Below the pieces are notes generated by a model. The model saw only the letters and a list, made by a program, of their open reading frames with translations, did not search any database and was not told where the DNA came from. Positions 53,222 to 63,300 of a stretch of 64,000 nucleotides of DNA are shown piece after piece. The position numbers were made by a program, and so were the translations under genes. The stretch comes from Mangrovibacterium sp041596335 (GTDB lineage Bacteria; Bacteroidota; Bacteroidia; Bacteroidales; Prolixibacteraceae), in contig NZ_JBFHIT010000009.1 of NCBI RefSeq assembly GCF_041596335.1, positions 37,209-101,208 of the forward strand. The letters run 5' to 3'. Numbering within the stretch: the stretch's first letter is position 1; each line of letters begins with the position of its first letter.

Positions 53222-56200
53222 ATGGCTAAAATACTGGGACTTGACTTAGGCACCAACAGCATCGGCTGGGCAGTGGTGGACGCTACAATGAAAGATGGAC
53301 AGGTTGAACGTTACTTATCGATTTCTGATTCAGGAGTTCGGATTTTTCCCGAAGGCGTTGAACCAAACACAATCGGGCAAGGCGATAAAGAACAGTCGAA
53401 AAATGCAACAAGGAGAGAACATCGACAAATGCGTCGTCAGTTTTATCGCAAGAAGTTGAGAAAAGTGAAATTGCTTGAGGCTCTGGTTAAACTGAAAATG
53501 TGTCCCTTGTCTGTCGATGGCCTTAAGGGATGGAGTAAATGGGAAAAGTCTCAGAAAACCAATGGGCAACAATTTCCATCGGAGCCGGATTTTGTTGAAT
53601 GGCTTAAACTTAATCCATACGAGTTACGTGCCAAAGCGTTAGATGAACAGCTTAGTATGCAGGAACTAGGCCGCATTTTTTATCATTTCATACAACGCCG
53701 AGGATTTTTAAGTAGTCGAAAGGGGAGCGATGATGGAGCGATATACAAAGGCAAGGAAAATATGTCGGGGATTGATAGTACCCGTGTGCTGATGGACGGA
53801 CAAACACTTGGAAAAGCGCTACATGACATATCATATAAGCCTGGTGAAAAATACCACAACAAAATAGACAAAGATGGGAAAGCCTTGAGGTTGCGTGCCC
53901 GATATACCCAACGGGACATGTATATTGACGAATTTCAGAGAATTTGGGAAAAACAAGCCGCTCGATTAGACCTAGACCGGAGAGTAATGCCTGTGCGGAA
54001 AATCCGATTTCTGAAAGGTAGTTTGGAAAGTCCCCGCAACCAGCATAAGCTGGAAAAGTACAAGGAAAAATATGGCGAGAATAACCTCTTTATCGAGGAC
54101 AATAAAGTGACAAGTATTGCTGAAATTCCTTTGAAAAAATATTTTGCCGGTGAAATTGAAGAGTTGGATGGACAATTGAAGTTTAAAAGTAACGAGAGTT
54201 TGTTGTTTTGGCAACGGCCACTTCGATCTCAGAAGAACTTGCTGGACAACTGTCGTTTCGAGAACAACCGGCCTGTGCTAATGACAAACGGACAATACCG
54301 GATGAAAAATGGGGAATTGGTGCTCCGTAGCAAAAAGCCTTGCCCTTTGTCTCACCCCGAGTTTGAACTGTTCAGGGCCTATCAGTTCATTAATAACATC
54401 CGGTACGGAAAAGGACAGAAGCTGACCTTGGAACAGCGACAACAAGTATTGGAACTGATGAACGGCAGAGATGGTAATTTCAATTTTGAAGAAATACCGA
54501 AGGCATTGAAGTTGACTTATGAGAAGTTCAACTACGACAATGACCAGAAAATAGCAGGGAACACTACAATAAAAAAACTAACTCCGCTTTTTCCCGCTAG
54601 CATTTGGGAACGCAACTATGAGGTTATTTGGCATTGCTTCTATTTTTATGATGATAATGAGCGATTGTTTGCAAAACTGAAAAAGGATTTTCAATTAAAA
54701 GTTGACGACCCTGATAAAATTTCGAAAATCCGATTGAAAGACGGTTATTCGAATGTTTCGTTGAAAGCAATCCGCAATATCAATCCGTTTTTGGAAAAAG
54801 GCTATTTGTACGCTGACTCTGTTGTATTAGGGGGCGTAAAAAACGCTTTTGGATATCGTTGGGGAAATTTTGAAATGTACCAGGATGAAATTGAGCGGGC
54901 TGTATGTCAGATATTGCGGGAAGACAATAAAGAAGGTGAAGGCATCGAAAAAATAAAAGAATGGTTAGCCTCTCCGGTGAATAGTTACGGTTTCTCGAAA
55001 AAAGATCCGGCGTTTTCGCAATTATATCATCACAGTCAGGAAATTTTGAAGAAAGAACGCCTGGCTTTAGTGCCTGAGCTGGAAAATTTACGGAACCCGA
55101 TTGTTCAACAAGCACTACAGGAGATGCGCCGTTTAGTGAATTCGTTGTTGAAAAAATATCGGGAAAAAGAGCCTGACTTTTCGTTTGACCGGATTCATGT
55201 GGAAATGGGGCGCGACCTAAAAAACAACAAAACTAAGCGCCAAGATTTAACGCGTAAGATCAGGGATAATGAGAAAAAGAATGATGAGGCCCGGAAGCGA
55301 CTGGAAGAATTTGGATTGCGACCGACTCGGGATAACTTATTGCGCTATTTACTGTACGATGAAATTCAAATGCATGTGTCTGGGCCCGTTCTCTGCCCTT
55401 ATACCGGCAAGGTGATTAGCATGGCCGACCTAATTGGCGGAGGCAATACCGTACAAATTGAACACATGGTTCCTTACAGCGTATCGCTCGACGATAGTTT
55501 CGGAAACAAAACTCTTTGTGAAGCCAACTTTAATCGGATGAAAGGCGAGAAAACCCCTTATGAGTTTTACCTGACTAACCCGGATTATAAACTTTGGGGC
55601 ATCAATAAATATCCAGATTTGGAGGATGGCTGGAAAGAAATTTCGGAACGGGCTTTCAAGGTGTTACCCTACCCAAAAGCTAAACGTTTTACTGTGAAGA
55701 AGAAGATTGAAAAAACTGATTTTATTGAACGCCAGCTAAACGACACACGATACATTAGTCGCAAAGCGGTTGAATCATTATCGGCCATCTGTAGCGATGT
55801 GCGCATGTTGCCAGGACAGGTAACCGCCGAGTTGCGTCACCTCTGGGGAATCAACAATATTCTGAACCCTGTTCTGGGAATTGAAAACTTTAAAGCCGAA
55901 GTGAGGGGTGACGAACGGTTGACCTATTATGTGGTTACTGATGAAGATAACCGGGTATTGGCAATGCAGCGAAAATCAAACGACCGTCCGGAAACTGGCG
56001 CTGAACAACTGGTGCTGACCGGAGCTGTAAATAAGGGAGCTTTTTCGTCGAAATATTTACGTATGAAAATAGATGCACCTAATTTGAAAGATGGTGAATA
56101 CTGGGCTGTGGTGAATGTTTCGGCACCACATTCATTTCAATCGGTATTTGCTGAAAAACCCGATGGGGATGAGCAGCGGCTTGTATTTAAAGGTCGGGTT

Positions 56201-57808
56201 GAAAAACAGTTTTTTACAAACGATACGGTTGGCAAACGGATTAAGGCAGAGGGATTGGATAATGGCGCTTACTGGGCCAGCTTCAGCATAAAAGAAAAGC
56301 AGTTTAAACTGGCGGAAGGAAAAGGCAAACTAAAAACAAGCGGATCATCAATCGCTCTGTTTGGCGAAATCCGCAACGGGCAGTTTAGTTGTCACATTTA
56401 CCAATGCGAAACTAGCTTACCCGACGGAAAATACTGGGCTTTGCTCGAACTGGATTTTGAGCAGGTTGATTATGTGCGAGCTGTAAACCCCAAACCGGAA
56501 CCTGCAGAGCGGCAATTGATAAGCTATACCACCGTTGACGAGGATGGTTGGATGGCTGCAGATCCGGATCCCGGTTATCGTCGTAAGGTAACTAAAGCGA
56601 AAGGTCGTTATTATTGTATGTTCGATATTGAATTAGTTGAAGAAACATTGCATCCATTGGAGAATGAGGCCCCCGTACCAGCCAAAGGGCAACGTTTAAC
56701 GGAGGCTACGGTTTGGGTTGATAGAAATACAGGAGAGATTAAATACGACCCGAAAAAGAATCGCGATGACCATCGCCATCATGCTATTGATGCGATTACG
56801 GTAGCCTTGACCGAACAGGGCTTTTTGCAAAGATTGAGCACCTACCATGCTCAGGAGGAGAATAAAAAACGGGGAATCGACAGCACCAAAAAATTTCCGG
56901 AACCATGGTTGGGCTTTACAGACGATGTGCGAAAGGCAGCGGAAGCTATGTTTATTTCACACAAACAAAATAACAAGATACTGACCAAAATTTCAAAAAC
57001 AGTTGTGAAAAACGGCGAAGCTCATCGAAGCGTAGGTTTTGCAGCACGAGGGCAATTACATAAGGAAACCGTGTTTGGAAAGAGAAAGGCGCCTGGGCAA
57101 TCAGAGGATTCGTATCACATCCGAAAAGATATCATCGGTCTAAAGGATAAAAAGCAGATCAATAAAGTGGTCGATGATACAATCCGCAAACTCATTTTAG
57201 ATCACTTGCGGGATAATTGTGATGTTGATGTTGCAAAAGCTAATTTTTCGATCCCAAAGGACGCTTTCTTCAGAGATGGGCAATACCGCCTATTTTTGCC
57301 GAACCGAAAGGGAGGAGAACCGGTTCCTGTGAAAAAAGTGCGTTTGCGCGAAAATATAGGAAATGCTATTTTGCTAAAACAGAACATCAAGCAGTATGTA
57401 AATCCTCGGAATAATCACCATGTGCTAATATATGAAGATTTTGATGGAAAACTTCAGGAACAAGTAGTTTCATTTATCGAAGTGGTAGAGCGACAGCGCC
57501 AACAATCCGCTGTTTATAAACTACCAGAAGATGGTAAGCAAATGATCAGTACACTTGAAATTAACGATATGTTCCTTTTAGGTGTTGACGAAGGTGTAGA
57601 TATCAATCAAGTAAATGCATCCATATTGAGCAAACACTTATATCGGGTGCAAAAAGTGTCGAGTTCTTATTATACATTTCGGCATCACTTAGCATCTACA
57701 ATAACGAATAAAGATGAGGAAATTTATATCCAGAGTTTTGGAGCGTGGGGAAAATACAACCCTATTAAGGTAACCGTCGACCCACTTGGCAACATCAAAC
57801 CAATTTAG
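53222..57808 (+). CDS. cas9: Cas9 endonuclease, type II-C, with a large repeat-built insertion
   Basis: The 1528-residue Cas9 has all catalytic motifs: RuvC-I LGLDLGTNSIGW (Asp8), arginine-rich bridge helix (about 60-85), RuvC-II HVEMGRDL (Glu661), HNH VQIEHMVPYS (His748; Glu747 in the usual Asp place) with Asn771, and RuvC-III HHAIDA (His1187, Asp1190). His748 to Asp1190 is 442 residues against about 182 in Neisseria Cas9. The excess lies after LRHLWGINN (about 880) and contains DGEYWA, NGAYWAS, DGKYWAL and GRYYC modules. The PAM-interacting region is about 1340-1528. With cas1, cas2 and tracrRNA it should be a working interference system. Confidence 0.96.
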   Translation: MAKILGLDLGTNSIGWAVVDATMKDGQVERYLSISDSGVRIFPEGVEPNTIGQGDKEQSKNATRREHRQMRRQFYRKKLRKVKLLEALVKLKMCPLSVDGLKGWSKWEKSQKTNGQQFPSEPDFVEWLKLNPYELRAKALDEQLSMQELGRIFYHFIQRRGFLSSRKGSDDGAIYKGKENMSGIDSTRVLMDGQTLGKALHDISYKPGEKYHNKIDKDGKALRLRARYTQRDMYIDEFQRIWEKQAARLDLDRRVMPVRKIRFLKGSLESPRNQHKLEKYKEKYGENNLFIEDNKVTSIAEIPLKKYFAGEIEELDGQLKFKSNESLLFWQRPLRSQKNLLDNCRFENNRPVLMTNGQYRMKNGELVLRSKKPCPLSHPEFELFRAYQFINNIRYGKGQKLTLEQRQQVLELMNGRDGNFNFEEIPKALKLTYEKFNYDNDQKIAGNTTIKKLTPLFPASIWERNYEVIWHCFYFYDDNERLFAKLKKDFQLKVDDPDKISKIRLKDGYSNVSLKAIRNINPFLEKGYLYADSVVLGGVKNAFGYRWGNFEMYQDEIERAVCQILREDNKEGEGIEKIKEWLASPVNSYGFSKKDPAFSQLYHHSQEILKKERLALVPELENLRNPIVQQALQEMRRLVNSLLKKYREKEPDFSFDRIHVEMGRDLKNNKTKRQDLTRKIRDNEKKNDEARKRLEEFGLRPTRDNLLRYLLYDEIQMHVSGPVLCPYTGKVISMADLIGGGNTVQIEHMVPYSVSLDDSFGNKTLCEANFNRMKGEKTPYEFYLTNPDYKLWGINKYPDLEDGWKEISERAFKVLPYPKAKRFTVKKKIEKTDFIERQLNDTRYISRKAVESLSAICSDVRMLPGQVTAELRHLWGINNILNPVLGIENFKAEVRGDERLTYYVVTDEDNRVLAMQRKSNDRPETGAEQLVLTGAVNKGAFSSKYLRMKIDAPNLKDGEYWAVVNVSAPHSFQSVFAEKPDGDEQRLVFKGRVEKQFFTNDTVGKRIKAEGLDNGAYWASFSIKEKQFKLAEGKGKLKTSGSSIALFGEIRNGQFSCHIYQCETSLPDGKYWALLELDFEQVDYVRAVNPKPEPAERQLISYTTVDEDGWMAADPDPGYRRKVTKAKGRYYCMFDIELVEETLHPLENEAPVPAKGQRLTEATVWVDRNTGEIKYDPKKNRDDHRHHAIDAITVALTEQGFLQRLSTYHAQEENKKRGIDSTKKFPEPWLGFTDDVRKAAEAMFISHKQNNKILTKISKTVVKNGEAHRSVGFAARGQLHKETVFGKRKAPGQSEDSYHIRKDIIGLKDKKQINKVVDDTIRKLILDHLRDNCDVDVAKANFSIPKDAFFRDGQYRLFLPNRKGGEPVPVKKVRLRENIGNAILLKQNIKQYVNPRNNHHVLIYEDFDGKLQEQVVSFIEVVERQRQQSAVYKLPEDGKQMISTLEINDMFLLGVDEGVDINQVNASILSKHLYRVQKVSSSYYTFRHHLASTITNKDEEIYIQSFGAWGKYNPIKVTVDPLGNIKPI

Positions 57809-58203
57809 TAGACTGATCAACTGTTTTCCAAAGTCTCAAACTTTGGAAAACAGTTAGATCGAAACAACTCAAAACGATGAAAGTCAACACAAAATGAGAG
57901 TAACCGAAGCTCACCGCAAAAAAAACAATTCGGATTTCGACACGACCAGGGCGAACCGTAACTTGTTGCAGCGAAATGTGAAAAACCGGAACGGAATGAC
58001 ATCTGACCAGGTTGTATTGCATTCAGATTCCATCATCGTAGTTTGCCTTGGTATAGTTTGTTTCGCTGATGATTGGTCTGAAGCTTGTTTCGAAGAGTAG
58101 AGTCTAATGCGCTAAACATCAGGTTTATGAAACGTGTCAATGCAGCTTTGTTTCACGAGATTTTGAAGGTTCCAGGAAACGGCTAACATAGTAATAAGAA
58201 GAG
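57809..58203. other. Gap between cas9 and the REP transposase gene
   Basis: The gap of 395 bp holds a perfect palindrome at 57819-57855. The rest shows no convincing gene; a 68-residue plus-strand frame at 57894-58100 matches nothing I know. It may be material brought in with the transposase gene. Confidence 0.45.
57819..57855. repeat. REP-like palindrome downstream of cas9
   Basis: AACTGTTTTCCAAAGT (57819-57834) and ACTTTGGAAAACAGTT (57840-57855) are perfect 16-bp inverted arms with a 5-base loop. No T-tract follows on plus, so it is less likely a terminator and more likely a REP-type element or mRNA hairpin. Confidence 0.7.
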
Positions 58204-58830
58204 ATGAATACAGAACCACTTCAATACGGTCAATTTTATCACATCTATAACCGGGGGATTAACAGTTGCGCGTTGTTTCGGGAACCGACCAATTATGAGC
58301 ATTTCCTACGACTGTATGATCACCATATATCGCCTGTGGCTGATACTTATGCCTGGGTTTTAATGGGGAATCACTTTCATGTTTTGGTGCGGATAAAGGA
58401 AGAGGCAGACATCAAAGACCTTCAAGGTTTCGAAAAGCTTGAAGGTCTGAAAAACCGGAATCGGGTAAACCAACAATTTGCCAATCTTTTTAACGCATAC
58501 ACGAAAGCTTACAATAAACGTTATACCCGTACTGGTGCCTTGTTCGAACATCCATTCCGGCGCATTCGAGTCGAATCGTTGGCTCAATTAAAATATTTGG
58601 TGTACTACATTCACCACAATCCGATCCATCACGGATACTGCGAGCACTACCTCGATTATCCCTGGAGTTCGTACCTATCAATTATGTCGCCCAAACAAAC
58701 TCGCTTGAAACGGGATGCGGTACTGAAATGGTACGCTAATGTGCAACAGTTTCAAGTTTATCATGGACAGCAGTCGCTGGAGCGATATCGGGAGCTTCAA
58801 CTGGAGTTTATTCACTCAACCAAACTTTGA
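58204..58830 (+). CDS. REP-associated tyrosine (Y1 HUH) transposase inside the cas operon
   Basis: The 208-residue protein has the TnpA_REP pattern: YHIYNRGIN, W-V-L-M-G-N-H-F-H-V with the HUH pair His57/His59, and a YTKAYNKRYTRTG segment (candidate nucleophile Tyr103). GALFEHPFRRI, YIHHNPIHHG and YPWSSY follow. Family members bind and move palindromic REP sequences as single strands. Residues 71-82 (KDLQGFEKLEGL) are encoded by a REP-like palindrome. The gene lies between cas9 and cas1 on the same strand. Whether it helps CRISPR or is only inserted is unknown. Confidence 0.9.
   Translation: MNTEPLQYGQFYHIYNRGINSCALFREPTNYEHFLRLYDHHISPVADTYAWVLMGNHFHVLVRIKEEADIKDLQGFEKLEGLKNRNRVNQQFANLFNAYTKAYNKRYTRTGALFEHPFRRIRVESLAQLKYLVYYIHHNPIHHGYCEHYLDYPWSSYLSIMSPKQTRLKRDAVLKWYANVQQFQVYHGQQSLERYRELQLEFIHSTKL
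58416..58448. repeat. REP-like palindrome inside the transposase coding sequence
   Basis: A 33-bp palindrome (AGACCTTCAAGG, loop, CTTGAAGGTCT) lies in frame in the transposase gene, between the HUH motif and the tyrosine. It matches the cas1-cas2 gap copy at 59769-59801 in 31 of 33 bases. Confidence 0.85.
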
Positions 58831-58853
58831 AGGTTAGGAAAACCTTCAAAGTT
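58823..58853. repeat. REP-like palindrome between the transposase gene and cas1
   Basis: AACTTTGAAGGTT (58823-58835), AGGAA, AACCTTCAAAGTT (58841-58853): 13-bp perfect arms. The transposase stop codon TGA is part of the left arm. It shares CTTTGAAGGTT/CCTTCAAAG with the other copies. Confidence 0.8.
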
Positions 58854-58867
58854 CAAAAAGAAGAAAA

Positions 58868-59758
58868 ATGCTAAAACGAACCTTGTTTTTTTCACAAGCC
58901 TACCACTTGAGCCTGCGCGATTGCCAGTTGGTAATTCAGTCGAAAGATGAAATGATGAGCAAAACTGTCCCGATCGAAGACATCGGCTTCATTGTTCTGG
59001 AACATCCGCAAATCTCAATCACCATGAAAGTGATGGAGCAGTTGAATGCCAACAATGTGGCGGTGGTGTTTTGCGACAGCCAGCACATGCCTTCATCGAT
59101 GTTGCTAAATCTGGAAAGCCATAGCCTGCAAAGTGAATTATTTCGAGCGCAAGTGAGTGCTTCAGAACCCTTGAAAAAGAACTTATGGAAGCAGACCATT
59201 GAAGCAAAAATTACCAATCAGGCAGCCCACCTCGAGCAACAAGGTAATAAATCGCACGAGCTTAGGGCCTATGCCAAAAGCGTGAAAAGTGGCGATACTG
59301 AAAACCGCGAAGGGCTTGCAGCCCGCATCTATTGGTCGCGATTAATTGGCAATGGCTTTACTCGCGACCGCTACGGCGATCCTCCCAACCACTTGCTCAA
59401 TTACGGGTACATTCTCTTGCGATCGGCCGTTGCCCGGGCATTGGTGGGATCGGGTTTACTGCCAACCCTGGGAATTCACCATCACAATAAGTACAACGCG
59501 TTTTGCCTGGCCGACGATGTGATGGAACCCTACCGGCCGTTTGTCGACCAACTAGCGCTGCGTGTTTATGGCGATTATCCGGACGATTTGTTCTTAAAAA
59601 AAGAAATGAAAGCTCAAATGTTGAGTTTGATGGCTGGCGATGTTTGGATTGATGGCAACCGACGCCCGCTAATGGTTGCGCTCTCTCAAACTACGGCTTC
59701 TTTAAGTCGCTGTTTTAGTGGCGAGAGCCGAAAGATTGTTTATCCTGAATTCAACTAA
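58868..59758 (+). CDS. cas1: Cas1 integrase, type II
   Basis: The 296-residue Cas1 has the metal triad Glu148 (REGLAARIYW), His205 (GIHHHNKYN) and Glu220 (DDVMEPYRP). The N-terminal beta domain ends near residue 80 and includes the IEDIGFIVLEHPQ segment. With Cas2 it inserts new spacers at the leader end of the array. It starts 37 bp after the transposase stop. The length is normal. Confidence 0.96.
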   Translation: MLKRTLFFSQAYHLSLRDCQLVIQSKDEMMSKTVPIEDIGFIVLEHPQISITMKVMEQLNANNVAVVFCDSQHMPSSMLLNLESHSLQSELFRAQVSASEPLKKNLWKQTIEAKITNQAAHLEQQGNKSHELRAYAKSVKSGDTENREGLAARIYWSRLIGNGFTRDRYGDPPNHLLNYGYILLRSAVARALVGSGLLPTLGIHHHNKYNAFCLADDVMEPYRPFVDQLALRVYGDYPDDLFLKKEMKAQMLSLMAGDVWIDGNRRPLMVALSQTTASLSRCFSGESRKIVYPEFN

Positions 59759-59768
59759 CTGGATAATT

Positions 59769-59801
59769 AGACCTTCAAGGTTTCGAACACCTTGAAGGTC
59801 T
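59769..59801. repeat. REP-like palindrome in the cas1-cas2 gap
   Basis: AGACCTTCAAGG, TTTCGAACA, CCTTGAAGGTCT: a 33-bp palindrome that almost equals the copy inside the transposase gene (31/33). It fills most of the 58-bp gap. Confidence 0.85.
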
Positions 59802-59816
59802 ATTTATAGAAGAACC

Positions 59817-60155
59817 ATGGAACAAATCCGATTAAATGCCTATCATATTATGTGGTTGTTTGTCTTCTTCGATTTGCCGGTAACATCAAAAAAGGAACGG
59901 AGACAGGCGGCCCGATTTCGGAAAGATCTAATGAAAGATGGCTTTTCAATGATGCAATTTTCTGTGTATATTCGTCATTGTGCCAGCAAAGAAAGTGCCG
60001 ATGTACACCTGAAACGAGTGAACGATTTTGTTCCGGAGAAAGGGCAGGTGAGTATTCTGTCGGTTACCGATAAGCAGTATGGTAACATTACCAATTTTTG
60101 GGGTAAAAAGGACGATCCCCTGCCAGAAGGCCCCCGGCAACTGGAAATGTTTTAA
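59817..60155 (+). CDS. cas2: Cas2, type II
   Basis: The 112-residue Cas2 has the ferredoxin-like fold start MWLFVFFDLPV with Asp19, RFRKDLMKDGFSMMQFSVYIRHC and VSILSVTDKQYGNI (landmarks GFSMMQFSVYIR and SILSVTDKQ). It bridges two Cas1 dimers in spacer acquisition. No csn2 or cas4 follows, which makes the locus type II-C. Confidence 0.96.
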   Translation: MEQIRLNAYHIMWLFVFFDLPVTSKKERRQAARFRKDLMKDGFSMMQFSVYIRHCASKESADVHLKRVNDFVPEKGQVSILSVTDKQYGNITNFWGKKDDPLPEGPRQLEMF

Positions 60156-60337
60156 ATTTACTGCGGAAATAAGAAACACATACATTCGTTCTTTGACAGA
60201 CTGACAAATTTGGCTAGTTTTACAACGATAGAATTTAAAAAATTAGACATCATTCCGCTTCTTTGATACAAATCGGGCATTTTTAGAATTGAAAAATGCT
60301 TCAAAAGTCCCGCAAAATAAGGGAATAGGAGCTCAAG
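60156..60337 (+). promoter_or_regulatory. CRISPR leader with two promoter-like sequences
   Basis: The 182-bp AT-rich gap between cas2 and the first repeat holds two plus-strand Bacteroidota-type promoters. One is TTTG (60192-60195), 19 bp, TAGTTTTA (60215-60222). The other is TTTG (60262-60265), 18 bp, TAGAATTG (60284-60291). Both would read into the array, agreeing with the crRNA direction deduced from the tracrRNA. Confidence 0.6.
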
Positions 60338-63300
60338 GTTGTGGTTTGATGTAAAATGACCAAGACTTTCAACTAAGTTATTCAGCATGGCAAACAATTG
60401 TAGTTGTGGTTTGATGTAAAATGACCAAGACTTTCAACAATCAGCAGAGAGAATGGTCACTATATCATGTTGTGGTTTGATGTAAAATGACCAAGACTTT
60501 CAACCATAACAATTTGTACACTAACTATCATCAGGTTGTGGTTTGATGTAAAATGACCAAGACTTTCAACATTCGATCATTTTTTTAACTGTTGCTCTGT
60601 GTTGTGGTTTGATGTAAAATGACCAAGACTTTCAACTCTGACTTGTCTAGTTTGCGTGAGTCTGTTGTTGTGGTTTGATGTAAAATGACCAAGACTTTCA
60701 ACATCTATTGTTCGAGGCTCACTCGATGCTCAGTTGTGGTTTGATGTAAAATGACCAAGACTTTCAACTATGTTAAGCGGTTCGAGAAATGGATCTGCGT
60801 TGTGGTTTGATGTAAAATGACCAAGACTTTCAACTGTGCCTTTTGGTCATAGCATAAATAAGTGGTTGTGGTTTGATGTAAAATGACCAAGACTTTCAAC
60901 AATAACCAACCTCGCCTTAGAAAGCATTACGTTGTGGTTTGATGTAAAATGACCAAGACTTTCAACAATTATTTAAAGCGGTTAAAATTTCCTTTTGTTG
61001 TGGTTTGATGTAAAATGACCAAGACTTTCAACATCGCCCTGACCTGTTCGGTTTGATATGTGGTTGTGGTTTGATGTAAAATGACCAAGACTTTCAACTT
61101 AGGAACATTTGAACAACGATTAAGGTATGTTGTGGTTTGATGTAAAATGACCAAGACTTTCAACCAAACGTGAAAATTCCTGTCGCTGTTGAAAGTTGTG
61201 GTTTGATGTAAAATGACCAAGACTTTCAACTTTCTGTGGCAATAGTCGATTCGGAGGGGCGTTGTGGTTTGATGTAAAATGACCAAGACTTTCAACAATA
61301 ACTAAGTGGTCATCTTCAGCCAGTCGTTGTGGTTTGATGTAAAATGACCAAGACTTTCAACCCGTCCTGGAAGTTTGCACACGTCTGTTGCGTTGTGGTT
61401 TGATGTAAAATGACCAAGACTTTCAACCCGATTTTTCGATTGCCTCAGTTAGGTAAGGTTGTGGTTTGATGTAAAATGACCAAGACTTTCAACTTCGAAT
61501 AATTCGCCGTCGAATGCGAATGCGTTGTGGTTTGATGTAAAATGACCAAGACTTTCAACGGATAGCCTGATCGTTCACCCCGATCCTGTGTTGTGGTTTG
61601 ATGTAAAATGACCAAGACTTTCAACTTTGTACTGGATGTGCGTAAAGACAAAAGTGTTGTGGTTTGATGTAAAATGACCAAGACTTTCAACATGTGCAGG
61701 AAATTCTCGGCAGGCGTACAGTTGTGGTTTGATGTAAAATGACCAAGACTTTCAACGTGTAATCTTATGAACTTCAATGTTTCGATGTTGTGGTTTGATG
61801 TAAAATGACCAAGACTTTCAACCGCAGAGCAAAGGGCAAAGGCATTTTTCGGTTGTGGTTTGATGTAAAATGACCAAGACTTTCAACTCAACCCCCTATT
61901 TCATCAAGGACAATTTCGTTGTGGTTTGATGTAAAATGACCAAGACTTTCAACCATTTTTTAAAAGGCAGACGCAAGTTAAACGTTGTGGTTTGATGTAA
62001 AATGACCAAGACTTTCAACAAATTTGTTCGCACTATCAAAGGCAATTTGGTTGTGGTTTGATGTAAAATGACCAAGACTTTCAACAACATTGTAGTTTTT
62101 TAGTGTAAGTATGCGGTTGTGGTTTGATGTAAAATGACCAAGACTTTCAACTAAAGGCTGAATATATAGGTAAGGCAGGAAGTTGTGGTTTGATGTAAAA
62201 TGACCAAGACTTTCAACGCATCGCAAGTTTTTCTTTTTCTTCCCGAAGTTGTGGTTTGATGTAAAATGACCAAGACTTTCAACTGCCGCCGCTTGCGTCA
62301 ACATCGCCGACCTGTTGTGGTTTGATGTAAAATGACCAAGACTTTCAACGATCGTTTTTTTGTCTTATTCAGTAAAGCAGTTGTGGTTTGATGTAAAATG
62401 ACCAAGACTTTCAACTTCATAATCGTTATTGAAGGAACGTCGGCCGTTGTGGTTTGATGTAAAATGACCAAGACTTTCAACTGTTGATGTTGAGTTTGAA
62501 GTTCCACTTGGGTTGTGGTTTGATGTAAAATGACCAAGACTTTCAACTAGTTACAGGCAATACTACTTTAGTCCTCCGTTGTGGTTTGATGTAAAATGAC
62601 CAAGACTTTCAACAAGATTATTCGCAGTCGACACAGTAACCCCGTTGTGGTTTGATGTAAAATGACCAAGACTTTCAACTCGTACTTTGCGGCTGACACA
62701 CGACCGGAAGTTGTGGTTTGATGTAAAATGACCAAGACTTTCAACTTGCACTAAGCGACTGGGACGAATTCCGCAGTTGTGGTTTGATGTAAAATGACCA
62801 AGACTTTCAACACAGACCAAAACCCCGCCCGCTTCGCCTTAGTTGTGGTTTGATGTAAAATGACCAAGACTTTCAACAAGCGATTCTACGGCTATGTCTA
62901 CTGACTGGTTGTGGTTTGATGTAAAATGACCAAGACTTTCAACAGCTATGAAAATACCATTCGCAACATCCGGTTGTGGTTTGATGTAAAATGACCAAGA
63001 CTTTCAACTATGTACAACAATATCACCCTGGTTCTTTAGTTGTGGTTTGATGTAAAATGACCAAGACTTTCAACAATAATTGAAATGTGTAGTCATCATG
63101 CTCAGTTGTGGTTTGATGTAAAATGACCAAGACTTTCAACAGGACTAAGAAAAAAAGATCGAAGATTTCCGTTGTGGTTTGATGTAAAATGACCAAGACT
63201 TTCAACGATAAGATGAATATAGCTTTGTCAGCTGAGGTTGTGGTTTGATGTAAAATGACCAAGACTTTCAACTTCCACGAACAATCGACCGCGAGGAGTT

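Noticed and set aside
57894..58100. 68-aa plus-strand ORF between cas9 and the transposase gene
   Set aside because: No recognisable motif and no operon spacing; it may be chance or inserted filler.
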